A DNA stretch of 9,562 bases from Verrucomicrobiota bacterium (GTDB lineage Bacteria > Verrucomicrobiota > Verrucomicrobiia > Verrucomicrobiales > DEV007). Position 1 is the stretch's first letter; each line of letters starts with the position of its first letter. Under the pieces are notes generated by a model. It was given only the letters and a program-made list of their open reading frames with translations. It was not told the origin of the DNA and did no database searches. The stretch spans positions 1 to 9,562 of the forward strand of contig JAADHD010000471.1 in assembly GCA_013152075.1 (NCBI GenBank), in the 5' to 3' direction. The translations under genes and the position numbers were made by a program. This document shows positions 1 to 6,472 of this stretch, piece after piece.

Positions 1-4
1 AGGA

Positions 5-844
5 GTGGAAAAAATCAGCAATGGGGAGGTCGACCTCAGAGTGGTGAAAACGACGCGTGAGCAGAGCGTAGCCATCGCTCGCGGGCGGAAATTAAAGCGG
101 TTAAAATGGGCATGGATCGTGGTTATAGGAATTTATGGAATGCTTTGGGGGCTTCATTTGTTTGCGGAGTTTACCTGGATGGGGCAGTTGACTGTGCTTG
201 AAAAGATCATAAAAGGAGCCAGCGGAACGCTTGCCGTAGGATTGGTAGTCAGTGTGGTAGCAGTGGCACTTTCTTTTTGTATCGCCGGTCTGTGTGGATA
301 CATCGGGGGGTGGCATGCCTATCGCCTGCTGGCGAAAACGCACGGCGCCATGCTTTCGCTTCCAGTGATATTCTGGGTGTTCCTTGCCATGGCGGCATCG
401 ACGTCCAGATTCCTGCCGATGGTGTTAACTATATCGCTTGCCGGGGGCTTTTTGGGAGCGGGGGTGGTCGGTCAGTGGCTTCTCGATTTGGAGCTTCGAG
501 GTTGGATAGCGGCGGCCAGCGCGTCAGGCTTGAGTCGTCGGCAAATTTTCTCCAGGCATTTCATTCCAGCGGTATGGCCCAGAATGCTTTCACGCGGCCT
601 GAAATTGTTGCCTGCGATGATTCTATTCTCCGTGGCGGCGGATTTTGCAAATTTGAAAGCAAGGCCGGGCGAATCAAATCGGTGGGGCGAATTGATAGCT
701 GAGGGGCAGTTTGCGATGTTGGATGATCCCAACTTAATGATTTATTCGCTGGTAGCAGTGTGGCTGTTTGCCATGGGGTTTGCCGTTCTGGCGAATTGGG
801 CAAAATTTGGAGAAGGTGATCGCCCGGGACCTGATATTTATTGA
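5..844 (+). CDS. DppC-like ABC transporter permease, divergent; start uncertain
   Basis: Inner-membrane permease subunit of a peptide/nickel-type (Dpp/Opp) ABC importer. The 279-residue frame has about six hydrophobic segments, at roughly residues 36-57, 75-100, 115-131, 137-160, 203-217 and 243-265. Between segments 4 and 5 lies a cytoplasmic EAA-type loop (residues 169-193, with AASASGLSRRQIF) that docks on the ATPase. A basic stretch (ARGRKLKRLK, residues 25-34) precedes the first segment. The usual DppC periplasmic motif after TM1 (LGTDxxGRD) is not seen, so the protein is a distant family member. The GTG at 5 abuts AGGA with no spacing and the frame is open to the window edge, so the true start may lie upstream, or at GTG 41 behind GGGGAGG (23-29). 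The ATPase gene follows after 10 bases, so the two are surely one operon. Substrate cannot be told from sequence. Confidence 0.8.
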   Translation: MEKISNGEVDLRVVKTTREQSVAIARGRKLKRLKWAWIVVIGIYGMLWGLHLFAEFTWMGQLTVLEKIIKGASGTLAVGLVVSVVAVALSFCIAGLCGYIGGWHAYRLLAKTHGAMLSLPVIFWVFLAMAASTSRFLPMVLTISLAGGFLGAGVVGQWLLDLELRGWIAAASASGLSRRQIFSRHFIPAVWPRMLSRGLKLLPAMILFSVAADFANLKARPGESNRWGELIAEGQFAMLDDPNLMIYSLVAVWLFAMGFAVLANWAKFGEGDRPGPDIY

Positions 845-854
845 GATCAGTGAG

Positions 855-1769
855 ATGAAGAACGACGCGAAAAATAAAACTTCATTGCGAGTAGAGCGGC
901 TGAGCATCGAGCGGCGGGATCGGCGCGTAATTGTGGATCACGTGGTTCGTGATATTTCATTTACCCTAGGGACTGGAGAGGTGATAGCTTTGACCGGAGA
1001 AGAGGGCTGCGGAAAGTCTGCTCTTGCCCAGGCTTTGGCCGGATTACTGCCGCGAGATGGGTTGCGGGTAAGCGGTGGTGAAATCTGGCTTGGTGACGCA
1101 CAAATAGTGGGCATGTCCCGTAGAAAACGTCGTCAGATTCGGCAACGCAAAATCGCCTATTTTGATCGCTATACGATTGCGGGATTAAATCCTCTGGGGA
1201 CGATTAAAGAGCATTTTGAGGAGGTTCAATCATGGAAATCAAAGGCCGAGCTTGAAGCGGCTAAGAGTTTGATCCAGGCGCTTTATGAAGTGGGTATTGC
1301 TGAGCCGGAATCTGTGTTGAGTTGTTTACCCGGCGAATTGAGTCCGGAAGTCCTCAATCGAGTGGTGATTTGTATGGCGCTTCAGGCGGGAGTGGATTTC
1401 ATCGTAGCTGATGAAATGACGGCCGATTTGGATTCCACTGTAGAGCAGCAGATTTTTGAACTGCTGGTGGACTTAAAAAATCGAAATGAGCTCTCAATGG
1501 TGATTGTCAGTCATCATCCGGGGATGATTGGGGCGGTGGCGGATGAGGTGATGGTCATCTATGATGGAGTTGTGATAGAGAGGGGCAAGGCTGAGAAAAT
1601 ATTGACCGCTCCAGAAATTTCTTACACTAAAGCGTTGATGGGTAGCGCTCCCCGACTAGGAGAAGCGCGTTTGCGGCTTGGTAGTATTACTGAGGCCGAT
1701 CGTCGAGCGGCGACGGAAGAGCTCGAAAGCCAATTGAGATCAGCGGATAAACTTAAGAAAAGCCGATAA
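855..1769 (+). CDS. Dpp/Opp-type ABC transporter ATP-binding protein with degenerate motifs
   Basis: Cytoplasmic ATPase subunit partnering the permease just upstream; 304 residues from the ATG at 855. A longer in-frame reading from 768 would run deep into the permease gene, so I reject it; GAG at 843-845 could serve as a weak ribosome site. Visible motifs: intact Walker A (GEEGCGKS, residues 48-55), a Dpp-like LNP after the Q-loop region (111-113), Walker B with catalytic Glu (VADE, 184-187), D-loop-like ADLDS (190-194) and switch His (VSHH, H220). Two elements deviate. The Q-loop Gln is absent: the segment reads YFDRYTIAGLNP where FQDPMTSLNP is usual. The signature reads LSPEV (162-166) instead of LSGGM. 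The C-terminal APRL resembles the family tail, but the Fe-S cysteines of some members are missing. Such degeneracy fits one half of an asymmetric heterodimer whose partner ATPase is not in the window. Confidence 0.85.
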   Translation: MKNDAKNKTSLRVERLSIERRDRRVIVDHVVRDISFTLGTGEVIALTGEEGCGKSALAQALAGLLPRDGLRVSGGEIWLGDAQIVGMSRRKRRQIRQRKIAYFDRYTIAGLNPLGTIKEHFEEVQSWKSKAELEAAKSLIQALYEVGIAEPESVLSCLPGELSPEVLNRVVICMALQAGVDFIVADEMTADLDSTVEQQIFELLVDLKNRNELSMVIVSHHPGMIGAVADEVMVIYDGVVIERGKAEKILTAPEISYTKALMGSAPRLGEARLRLGSITEADRRAATEELESQLRSADKLKKSR

Positions 1770-1833
1770 AGACCGTCCTTGAGGAAGGATTGCGACTTGA
1801 ATTAGGTCGAATAGTACTCGAATACAAACCAGA

Positions 1834-3372
1834 ATGGCGAAGAAACCAGCAGTATTGATTATCAGGGACGGATGGGCGGAAAATCCGGGCGGGCAGGGAA
1901 GCGCTAAAAAGGACGGCAATGCCACCTTATTGGCCGATACTCCTTTTCACGATTATTTGTTCGACAAGTATCCGGTGTCACGGATCAGTGGCAGTGGGCC
2001 TGACGTGGGACTGCCTGAGGGGCAGATGGGAAATTCGGAGGTCGGGCATTTGAATCTAGGTGCGGGAAGGGTTGTCTATCAAGACTTTACAAGAATTAAT
2101 AAGGCTATTGAGGAAAAACAATTGGCGACAAATCCGGTGCTTGTTGAGACTTTTAAGCAGGCCAAAGGGCATCGTTTGCATTTGATAGGGCTGGTATCTG
2201 ATGGTGGAGTTCACAGCCATCAGGATCACATGATTGCTTTGGCGCAGGTTGCCAGTGAGGCGGGTTGCGACAATATCATGGTGCATGCGATCACAGATGG
2301 ACGGGACACGTCTCCGACCGGTGGTGAGAAATTTGTCAGCTACTGTGAGGACAAACTGGGTGCGATCGGAGTTCGAATCGGAACGGTGATCGGTCGATAT
2401 TACGCGATGGACCGGGATAATCGCTGGGAAAGGACTAAATTGGCCTGGGACGCTATTTTTCATGGAGTTGGAGAGTTTTGCGAAGTGTTGCCTTCGGATG
2501 CGATTGCCCATCAGTATAAGGAGGAGGACAAGACGGACGAGTTTCTGTTGCCTTTGATTTTCTCCGAAGCGAATCAGCAGCGGGTAAATGATGGAGATGT
2601 GGTGTTGTTTTTCAATTTTCGAGCGGATCGGGCTCGCCAGCTTTCGAGAGCCATTCTCGAGCCGGATTTTGACGGATTTGATCGTGGGTCCTGGCCAAAA
2701 GTGAATTATGTCACTCTCACCGAGTATGATGAGGGTTACGATTGCCCGATGGTATTTCCTCCGGAAAAACTAGCAGAGGTGCTTGGCGCCGTGGTGGCCA
2801 AGGCGGGTTGCACGCAGCTGCGCATTGCTGAGACGGAGAAATACCCTCATGTGACCTATTTTTTCAATGGCGGGGAAGAAGAGCCTTTTGAAGGGGAGGA
2901 TCGAGCGATCATTCCCTCGCCGAAAGTGGCGACTTACGATTTGCAGCCGGAAATGAATGCTGATGAGGTGACGGATACCGTGGTGGAACGGGTCGAGAAC
3001 TACGATCTGATGATTTTGAATTACGCTAATCCGGATATGGTCGGGCATACCGGGGATGTGAATGCGGCTATCAAGGCGGTGGAGAAAATTGATGAATGTG
3101 TAAAAAGAGTGGTGGAGCGAGTGTTGGAGCTCGATGGGAAATTGCTCATCACCTCGGATCACGGAAACTGTGAGGTGATGCGAAATCTCGACGGCTCGCC
3201 GCAGACAGCGCATACAACAAATCTGGTGCCGATGGCCTATGTTGCTACCAATTCCGATACGCTTAAATTGAACGACGGCATCCTTGCGGATATTGCACCG
3301 ACATTGCTGGACATGATGGGACTGGAGCAACCTGCTGTCATGACCGGTCACAGTTTACTGGAGAAAAAATAG
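1834..3372 (+). CDS. gpmI: 2,3-bisphosphoglycerate-independent phosphoglycerate mutase
   Basis: Cytosolic glycolytic and gluconeogenic enzyme interconverting 3-phosphoglycerate and 2-phosphoglycerate through a phosphoserine intermediate, with two Mn ions. The 512-residue length is normal for the family. Seen in order: metal-ligand Asp in IIRDGW (D12), catalytic Ser in GQMGNSEVGH (S68), the substrate segment DGGVHSHQDH, then DGRDTSP, the FFNFRADRAR loop, the SPKVATYDLQPEM region, NYANPDMVGHTG and LITSDHGNCE carrying the second metal site, and TAHTTNLVP near the end. All hallmark motifs are intact, so the enzyme should be active. The ATG at 1834 starts just before the first strand; no Shine-Dalgarno sequence precedes it. 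It follows the ABC ATPase by 64 bases on the same strand, so read-through from that operon is possible, but the function is unrelated housekeeping. Confidence 0.97.
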   Translation: MAKKPAVLIIRDGWAENPGGQGSAKKDGNATLLADTPFHDYLFDKYPVSRISGSGPDVGLPEGQMGNSEVGHLNLGAGRVVYQDFTRINKAIEEKQLATNPVLVETFKQAKGHRLHLIGLVSDGGVHSHQDHMIALAQVASEAGCDNIMVHAITDGRDTSPTGGEKFVSYCEDKLGAIGVRIGTVIGRYYAMDRDNRWERTKLAWDAIFHGVGEFCEVLPSDAIAHQYKEEDKTDEFLLPLIFSEANQQRVNDGDVVLFFNFRADRARQLSRAILEPDFDGFDRGSWPKVNYVTLTEYDEGYDCPMVFPPEKLAEVLGAVVAKAGCTQLRIAETEKYPHVTYFFNGGEEEPFEGEDRAIIPSPKVATYDLQPEMNADEVTDTVVERVENYDLMILNYANPDMVGHTGDVNAAIKAVEKIDECVKRVVERVLELDGKLLITSDHGNCEVMRNLDGSPQTAHTTNLVPMAYVATNSDTLKLNDGILADIAPTLLDMMGLEQPAVMTGHSLLEKK

Positions 3373-3433
3373 TCAGCGACCTTGCTTGCGTTTTCGCTTG
3401 CTTTGGGTATTGGTGTGGCGCGCCTGAAGCGGT

Positions 3434-3452
3434 GCGATCAAGTGATGATCGC
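3434..3452 (+). other. Perfect 7-bp hairpin between gpmI and tRNA-Gln
   Basis: GCGATCA (3434-3440) and TGATCGC (3446-3452) are exact inverted complements around the 5-base loop AGTGA. There is no following T-run, so it is not a standard intrinsic terminator. It ends 11 bases before the tRNA 5' end, so it would sit in the 5' leader of a tRNA precursor or at the 3' end of the gpmI transcript. It is flanked by a 9-base direct repeat CGCCTGAAG (3421-3429 and 3450-3458). Function is unknown. Confidence 0.45.
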
Positions 3453-3463
3453 CTGAAGGGTAT

Positions 3464-3537
3464 TACCCCATGGTGTAATGGTAGCACTATAGATTTTGAT
3501 TCTATCAGTCGAGGTTCAAATCCTCGTGGGGTAACCA
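3464..3537 (+). tRNA. tRNA-Gln (anticodon UUG), CCA encoded
   Basis: The complete cloverleaf folds by eye. Acceptor stem TACCCCA (3464-3470) pairs with TGGGGTA (3527-3533), all seven pairs. The D stem GTGT/GCAC (3473-3476, 3484-3487) has loop AATGGTA. The anticodon stem ATAGA/TCTAT (3489-3493, 3501-3505) has loop TTTTGAT and anticodon TTG at 3496-3498. The variable region is CAGT. The T stem CGAGG/CCTCG (3510-3514, 3522-3526) has loop TTCAAAT. The discriminator A is at 3534 and CCA at 3535-3537. The weak first pair U1-A72 is a known recognition feature of bacterial glutamine tRNAs and supports the identity. It reads Gln codons CAA and CAG. I see no convincing promoter in the 91 bases after gpmI. 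The lipoprotein gene begins 23 bases downstream. Confidence 0.96.
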
Positions 3538-3550
3538 ATTTAAGAATAGA

Positions 3551-3556
3551 AGGAGG
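3551..3556 (+). promoter_or_regulatory. Strong Shine-Dalgarno AGGAGG before the lipoprotein gene
   Basis: A full AGGAGG lies 4 bases before ATG 3561 and 16 bases before the alternative ATG at 3573. It stands out because the other genes whose upstream sequence is visible have little or no such site. It rules out the longer reading frame that begins at 3432 and would run through the tRNA. Confidence 0.7.
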
Positions 3557-3560
3557 CGAA

Positions 3561-4040
3561 ATGTTCGGAATCATGAATTTCACTTTCCAAAACGCTTTCT
3601 CATCTCTCGCGGCCCTGTTTTGCGCTGGGCTGAGCGTATTAAGTGTCGCCTGTGATCAAAATGCGGCACCGGACGAAAAAACGGATGTCGGTGTAGCGGC
3701 CGTTAGTGAAGAATCTCCAGCCCCTACCTGGCCGGTGCCTTTGAATGCCGGGGAGAAGTGGAAGATGGACGAGCACACTCGGAATTCAATTGATCGAATG
3801 AAGCAATTGATCGAAAGCGGCGAAACGGCGACACTCGGCAAATCCCTTGCGGGTGAATTTCACGACTTGATGAAGGGTTGTAAGATGCAAGGAGAGTCCC
3901 ACAATCAATTGCACGTGTTCTTGGGCGAACTCATGCCAGGCATTCTCGCTTTGTCATCGGATGAAAATGATGAAGAATTCAAAGCGGAACGATCGAAGGT
4001 GCAGAAGCTTCTGCAGGAGTATGAATTGTATTTTGAATAA
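3561..4040 (+). CDS. Predicted small lipoprotein, function unknown
   Basis: I do not recognise a named family. The 159-residue product begins with a hydrophobic signal segment (about residues 11-30) ending in LSVLSVAC; this fits a relaxed lipobox, with Cys31 as the lipidated residue. Asp follows the Cys, which in E. coli would favour retention in the inner membrane; whether that rule holds here is unknown. Residues 35-62 are a low-complexity Ala/Pro/Glu linker. The remainder (65-159) looks all-helical, with a central segment GCKMQGESHNQLH (106-118) bringing Cys107, Met109, His114 and His118 together as a possible metal site. The C-terminus is highly acidic and charged. ATG 3561 is chosen for its AGGAGG; ATG 3573 is possible. 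It lies 23 bases after tRNA-Gln and is probably transcribed with it. It converges on rnhA. Confidence 0.75.
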   Translation: MFGIMNFTFQNAFSSLAALFCAGLSVLSVACDQNAAPDEKTDVGVAAVSEESPAPTWPVPLNAGEKWKMDEHTRNSIDRMKQLIESGETATLGKSLAGEFHDLMKGCKMQGESHNQLHVFLGELMPGILALSSDENDEEFKAERSKVQKLLQEYELYFE

Positions 4041-4042
4041 GG

Positions 4043-4076
4043 TCGACCAGCTCAATTACTTGTCTGGATCGATTTT
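4043..4076 (+). terminator. Possible terminator between the lipoprotein gene and rnhA
   Basis: TCGACCAG (4043-4050) can pair with CTGG and TCGA (4064-4067 and 4069-4072) with one bulged A, around a 13-base loop, and TTTT follows directly (4073-4076). It begins 3 bases after the lipoprotein stop and runs into the last two bases of the converging rnhA stop codon. The large loop and short T-run make it weak. The A-tract that bidirectional function would need on the other side is not evident. Confidence 0.4.
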
Positions 4077-4563
4077 AAAATAACTCGCCGTCCACGGAAT
4101 CCGGCAAATAACCTTCATCAGGTGGGCTGCCCTTTTGCGAGGCGGCGGCTACTGCGAGCTCGTCACAGCGTTCGTTTTCCGGGTGGCCGGCGTGACCCTT
4201 CACCCATTGCCAGGAGATATCGTGATCCAGACTGGCTTTTAGTAATCGTTGCCAGAGGTCGGCGTTTTTGAGCGGTTTCTTTTTACCCCGGGTCCAGCCT
4301 TTCTGTTTCCAACTTTGGATCCAGCCCTTGTCCATCGCGTCGATGACATATTTTGAATCTGAAGTCAGGGTCACGCTACAGGGCTCTTTCAGTGATTCGA
4401 GTCCGGCAATCGCCGCCATCAGTTCCATGCGGTTATTGGTGGTGCAGGCGTATCCCTGGCTGAGCTCTTTGCTGTTGCCGTTGAATTTCAGGATAGTCCC
4501 GTAACCGCCCGGACCTGGGTTGCCAAGGGACGAGCCGTCGGTAAAAATGGTGATTTGTTTCAC
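4075..4563 (-). CDS. rnhA: Ribonuclease HI
   Basis: Cytosolic endonuclease that cuts the RNA strand of RNA-DNA hybrids, used to remove R-loops and primers. The 162-residue product aligns well with E. coli RNase HI. Catalytic residues: Asp9 in IFTDGSSLGNPGPGG, Glu47 in NNRMEL, Asp69 in LTSDSKYV and Asp134 in NERCDELA, plus the loop His124 in WVKGHAGHPENE. The basic handle region (WKQKGWTRGKKKPLKN, about 85-100) that grips the hybrid is also present, so this is the bacterial HI form. A short C-terminal tail of about 20 residues ends in DSVDGELF and slightly exceeds the E. coli length of 155. The start is GTG with no visible ribosome-binding site. The gene lies 37 bases after the oxidoreductase gene on the same strand, so it may be expressed from that promoter. 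Confidence 0.96.
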   Translation of the reverse strand: MKQITIFTDGSSLGNPGPGGYGTILKFNGNSKELSQGYACTTNNRMELMAAIAGLESLKEPCSVTLTSDSKYVIDAMDKGWIQSWKQKGWTRGKKKPLKNADLWQRLLKASLDHDISWQWVKGHAGHPENERCDELAVAAASQKGSPPDEGYLPDSVDGELF

Positions 4564-4600
4564 GGAAGAAGGCTATAGGCCGGGAATAAGCAGTGGCAGC

Positions 4601-5671
4601 TCAAAGATCGATGGTGCGGCCCTCTTTGAATGACTGTTCGGCTGCCAATACAATGCGAAGGCTGTTTACGCCGTCGTTCATGTGATCAGTGAGGTCGATG
4701 TCTTCATTGATGGCTTTGAGGAAATAGGCCTGTTCCCGTTCACACAAAGCGTCGTGATCCGGCTCGTCTTCAAGGTTGATAATTTCATCGGGCTGGGTGA
4801 ATTCGTTGTTGTCGTCCAGTTCGGCATGATGCACCCGCAGGGCTTCGGTTTTGGTGTGGGAGTCGACGTTGGAGGATTCTGATTCGCCGCTGGCTTTGTC
4901 GGCGACGATGGAAACGCAACCCTTTGGGCCGACCACGTCTTTTACGAAAAAAGCGACTTCACTCATCATTGGCCCCCACCCGGCTTCGTACCATCCGACA
5001 GATCCGTTTTCAAAAGTGACCTGCAACTGCCCGTAGTTATACATGCCGTCATTCAATTCATCTGAAAGTCGAGCGCCGATGGCGCTGACACGCACCGGTT
5101 TGGATTGGGTCATCTGGCACATCACGTCGACGTAGTGGACCCCGCAGTCAACGATAGGGGACATCGAGTTCATCAGGGCACGGTGGGTGTTCCACATGTC
5201 GCCGTGGCTCTGCTGGTTCAGGTTCATGCGCATCACCAATGGGTTACCAAGAGTGCGGGCAATTTCGATGAATTTTATCCACGAAGGGTGATGCCTGAGA
5301 ATGTAGCCGATGCAGAGTTTTTTATTCAAGCGGGTGGCGGTGTCGACAACTTTTTGCGCTTCCTCAACGGTAGGAGCGAGGGGTTTTTCCAAGAAGACAT
5401 GAGCTCCGGCTTCCATCGCGGCGATGGCATAAGCGGCGTGAGTCTCCGGGTAGGTGTTGATTGAGACACAGTCGGGCTGGACTGTTTTGAGGGCTTCTTC
5501 GTAATCGCCGAAACAGGCGATGTTGCCGCCGAGAGATTCGGCTAATTTTTCGCGGCTTTCGGAACTGCGGGTGACGATGCCGCCAATTTCGAAGCCATCC
5601 AGATTGTGATAAGCTCGGGCGTGGGAAGCTCCCATGTTGCCGGCTCCGAGAACGAGTACTTTTTTATTCAT
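4601..5671 (-). CDS. Gfo/Idh/MocA family oxidoreductase, cytoplasmic
   Basis: NAD(P)-dependent sugar, inositol or related dehydrogenase; the exact substrate cannot be told. The 356-residue length is typical. The N-terminal Rossmann domain (about 1-120) carries GAGNMG (9-14) and the family EKP motif (95-97, in HVFLEKPLAPT). The C-terminal alpha/beta domain has DCGVHYVD (175-182), where His179 and Lys96 are the usual catalytic pair. There is no signal peptide, so it acts in the cytosol, unlike the second family member at the right of the window. The ATG at 5669-5671 opens directly before the Rossmann strand. Upstream, TTGACA (see the promoter entry) may start transcription. rnhA follows after 37 bases. 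The C-terminal part has an acidic stretch (about 280-305) that looks like a surface loop. Confidence 0.93.
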   Translation of the reverse strand: MNKKVLVLGAGNMGASHARAYHNLDGFEIGGIVTRSSESREKLAESLGGNIACFGDYEEALKTVQPDCVSINTYPETHAAYAIAAMEAGAHVFLEKPLAPTVEEAQKVVDTATRLNKKLCIGYILRHHPSWIKFIEIARTLGNPLVMRMNLNQQSHGDMWNTHRALMNSMSPIVDCGVHYVDVMCQMTQSKPVRVSAIGARLSDELNDGMYNYGQLQVTFENGSVGWYEAGWGPMMSEVAFFVKDVVGPKGCVSIVADKASGESESSNVDSHTKTEALRVHHAELDDNNEFTQPDEIINLEDEPDHDALCEREQAYFLKAINEDIDLTDHMNDGVNSLRIVLAAEQSFKEGRTIDL

Positions 5672-5695
5672 GGTTTTTCAGGAGTAATGAGGCAG

Positions 5696-5723
5696 AAGTT
5701 AGAAGGCAGAATGCCGGTGTCAA
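5696..5723 (-). promoter_or_regulatory. Candidate promoter for the cytoplasmic oxidoreductase (and rnhA)
   Basis: On the - strand a perfect -35 hexamer TTGACA (5723-5718) is followed after 16 bases by TAACTT (5701-5696), a poor match to TATAAT (three of six). The start codon is 25 bases further on, giving a short leader. It lies in the 79-base gap after the antitoxin gene. A GGCAGAA direct repeat (5691-5697 and 5705-5711) overlaps it. This is a pattern match only. Confidence 0.3.
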
Positions 5724-5750
5724 AGCGGCCTCCACAGAAATCGGATCAAC

Positions 5751-6032
5751 TCAATCCTGCTTGGAATTCCCAAGCTCTTTCTCCACTCGTTCACTCAACC
5801 ACTGTTTCATCATGCTTTGATAATTCAGGTAACGCGAGCGGGCGATACGTTTGATGCGTGAAAGCATCTGAGGGTCAAAGCGCAGGGTGATGGTAGTGGA
5901 TTCCCGCACGGTGGGTTTGTGAATCGAAGCGTTCATCAGGTGAGGCTCGATCATGTGATTTTGCCAGAAAGCAGCCTCCTCTTTTTCGTCATCGAAATCG
6001 GGTAAATCTTTCCAATCTTGTAAAACTTTCAC
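5751..6032 (-). CDS. brnA: BrnA-like CopG-type antitoxin
   Basis: Antitoxin of a type II BrnT/BrnA pair, expected to bind both the toxin and the operon promoter. The 93-residue product has the two family regions. An acidic N-terminal segment (LPDFDDEKEEAAFWQNH, about 10-26) resembles the CopG-antitoxin signature with its FW pair. The ribbon-helix-helix part has the strand STTITLRFD (about 45-53), then helices containing MLSRIKRIARSRYLNYQSMM and the terminal QWLSERVEKEL. The start is GTG at 6030-6032 without a Shine-Dalgarno sequence; this start is needed to keep the acidic segment, since the next Met is at residue 27. It begins 21 bases after the toxin stop, so the two are translated from one message. 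It ends 79 bases before the oxidoreductase gene. The name is given by family resemblance. Confidence 0.78.
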   Translation of the reverse strand: MKVLQDWKDLPDFDDEKEEAAFWQNHMIEPHLMNASIHKPTVRESTTITLRFDPQMLSRIKRIARSRYLNYQSMMKQWLSERVEKELGNSKQD

Positions 6033-6053
6033 GGTGGTTTTCGGGTGCTTAGA

Positions 6054-6332
6054 TTAAATATATTCGGCGTTTTTGCGGTCGTAAAAACCGAGCTCTTTAT
6101 CGTCCATATCACGGACAAAAATAACTCGGCAATTTTTACCATCCGTCCAGAATACGGAGAAGAGAGCGCGTCCGCCTACGGTTTTTGCCAGACAGATGTA
6201 TCGCACCTCGGCATCAGCCGACTCCTGTTCAGGAATCATGCGGATGGCAAATGGGTCCTCAAAAGATTCCTCGATTTCTCTAGGGCTTACTTTTTTGAGA
6301 TCAAAATGAACGTCGAGCCAGTCGAACTCCAT
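6054..6332 (-). CDS. brnT: BrnT-like (DUF497) toxin, atypical
   Basis: Predicted ribonuclease toxin of the BrnT family, which has a RelE-like fold and halts translation until neutralised by BrnA. The 92-residue product fits the family length. Family features seen: Trp5 near the N-terminus, the FEDPFA segment (24-29), the central strand RYICLAKTVGGRALFSVF, and the late RVIFVRDMDDKELGFYDR, matching the usual arginine-rich end (R-I-x-x-x-R followed by an acidic/Tyr helix). The N-terminal region differs: the usual N-x-x-KHG-V stretch is shortened to HFDLKKVSPRE, so the typical Lys-His pair reads Lys-Lys. Gene order, toxin before antitoxin with a 21-base gap, matches known brnTA operons and is strong support. 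The ATG start lacks a ribosome site. Whether it is still toxic is unclear. Confidence 0.72.
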   Translation of the reverse strand: MEFDWLDVHFDLKKVSPREIEESFEDPFAIRMIPEQESADAEVRYICLAKTVGGRALFSVFWTDGKNCRVIFVRDMDDKELGFYDRKNAEYI

Positions 6333-6472
6333 GCGAATAGGTGATTGTTGAGTGGGAAAGGGTGGTGAAAAAAATCCAGATCGTTCGACTGATTGCTAAT
6401 TGGCGAACTCCCTGACTATCCGACGGATTCTAATGAAATCATCATATTTCGGAGAGCCGCTCCTGACAAGGT
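6333..6472 (-). promoter_or_regulatory. Intergenic region upstream of brnTA; probable operator/promoter, none resolved
   Basis: These 140 bases separate the beta-helix gene from brnT. No ORF of worth is seen. They hold two short hairpins directly after the beta-helix stop (GGAG/CTCC at 6451-6454 and 6460-6463; GAAAT/ATTTC at 6435-6439 and 6446-6450). They also hold an inverted pair GTTCG/CGAAC (6383-6387, 6404-6408), followed on the - strand after 8 bases by seven T (6374-6368). The last could be a poor terminator or a BrnA target, since brnTA operons are normally autoregulated. No convincing -35/-10 pair was found. Confidence 0.3.

Noticed and set aside
768..854. Upstream in-frame start for the ABC ATPase at 768
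   Set aside because: It overlaps the permease by 77 bases and adds 29 residues unlike the family; ATG 855 lies 10 bases after the permease stop.
1776..1789. TCCTT/AAGGA hairpin after the ABC ATPase gene as a terminator
   Set aside because: Five base pairs and no T-run; too weak to call.
2056..3351. Long - strand reading frames opposite gpmI (2056-2511 and 2770-3351)
   Set aside because: They are antisense to a fully intact gpmI, with His/Arg-rich composition typical of shadow frames and no recognisable domain.
3432..3560. N-terminal extension of the lipoprotein reading frame back to 3432
   Set aside because: It would translate the whole tRNA-Gln gene; AGGAGG directly before ATG 3561 and the signal peptide after it mark the real start.
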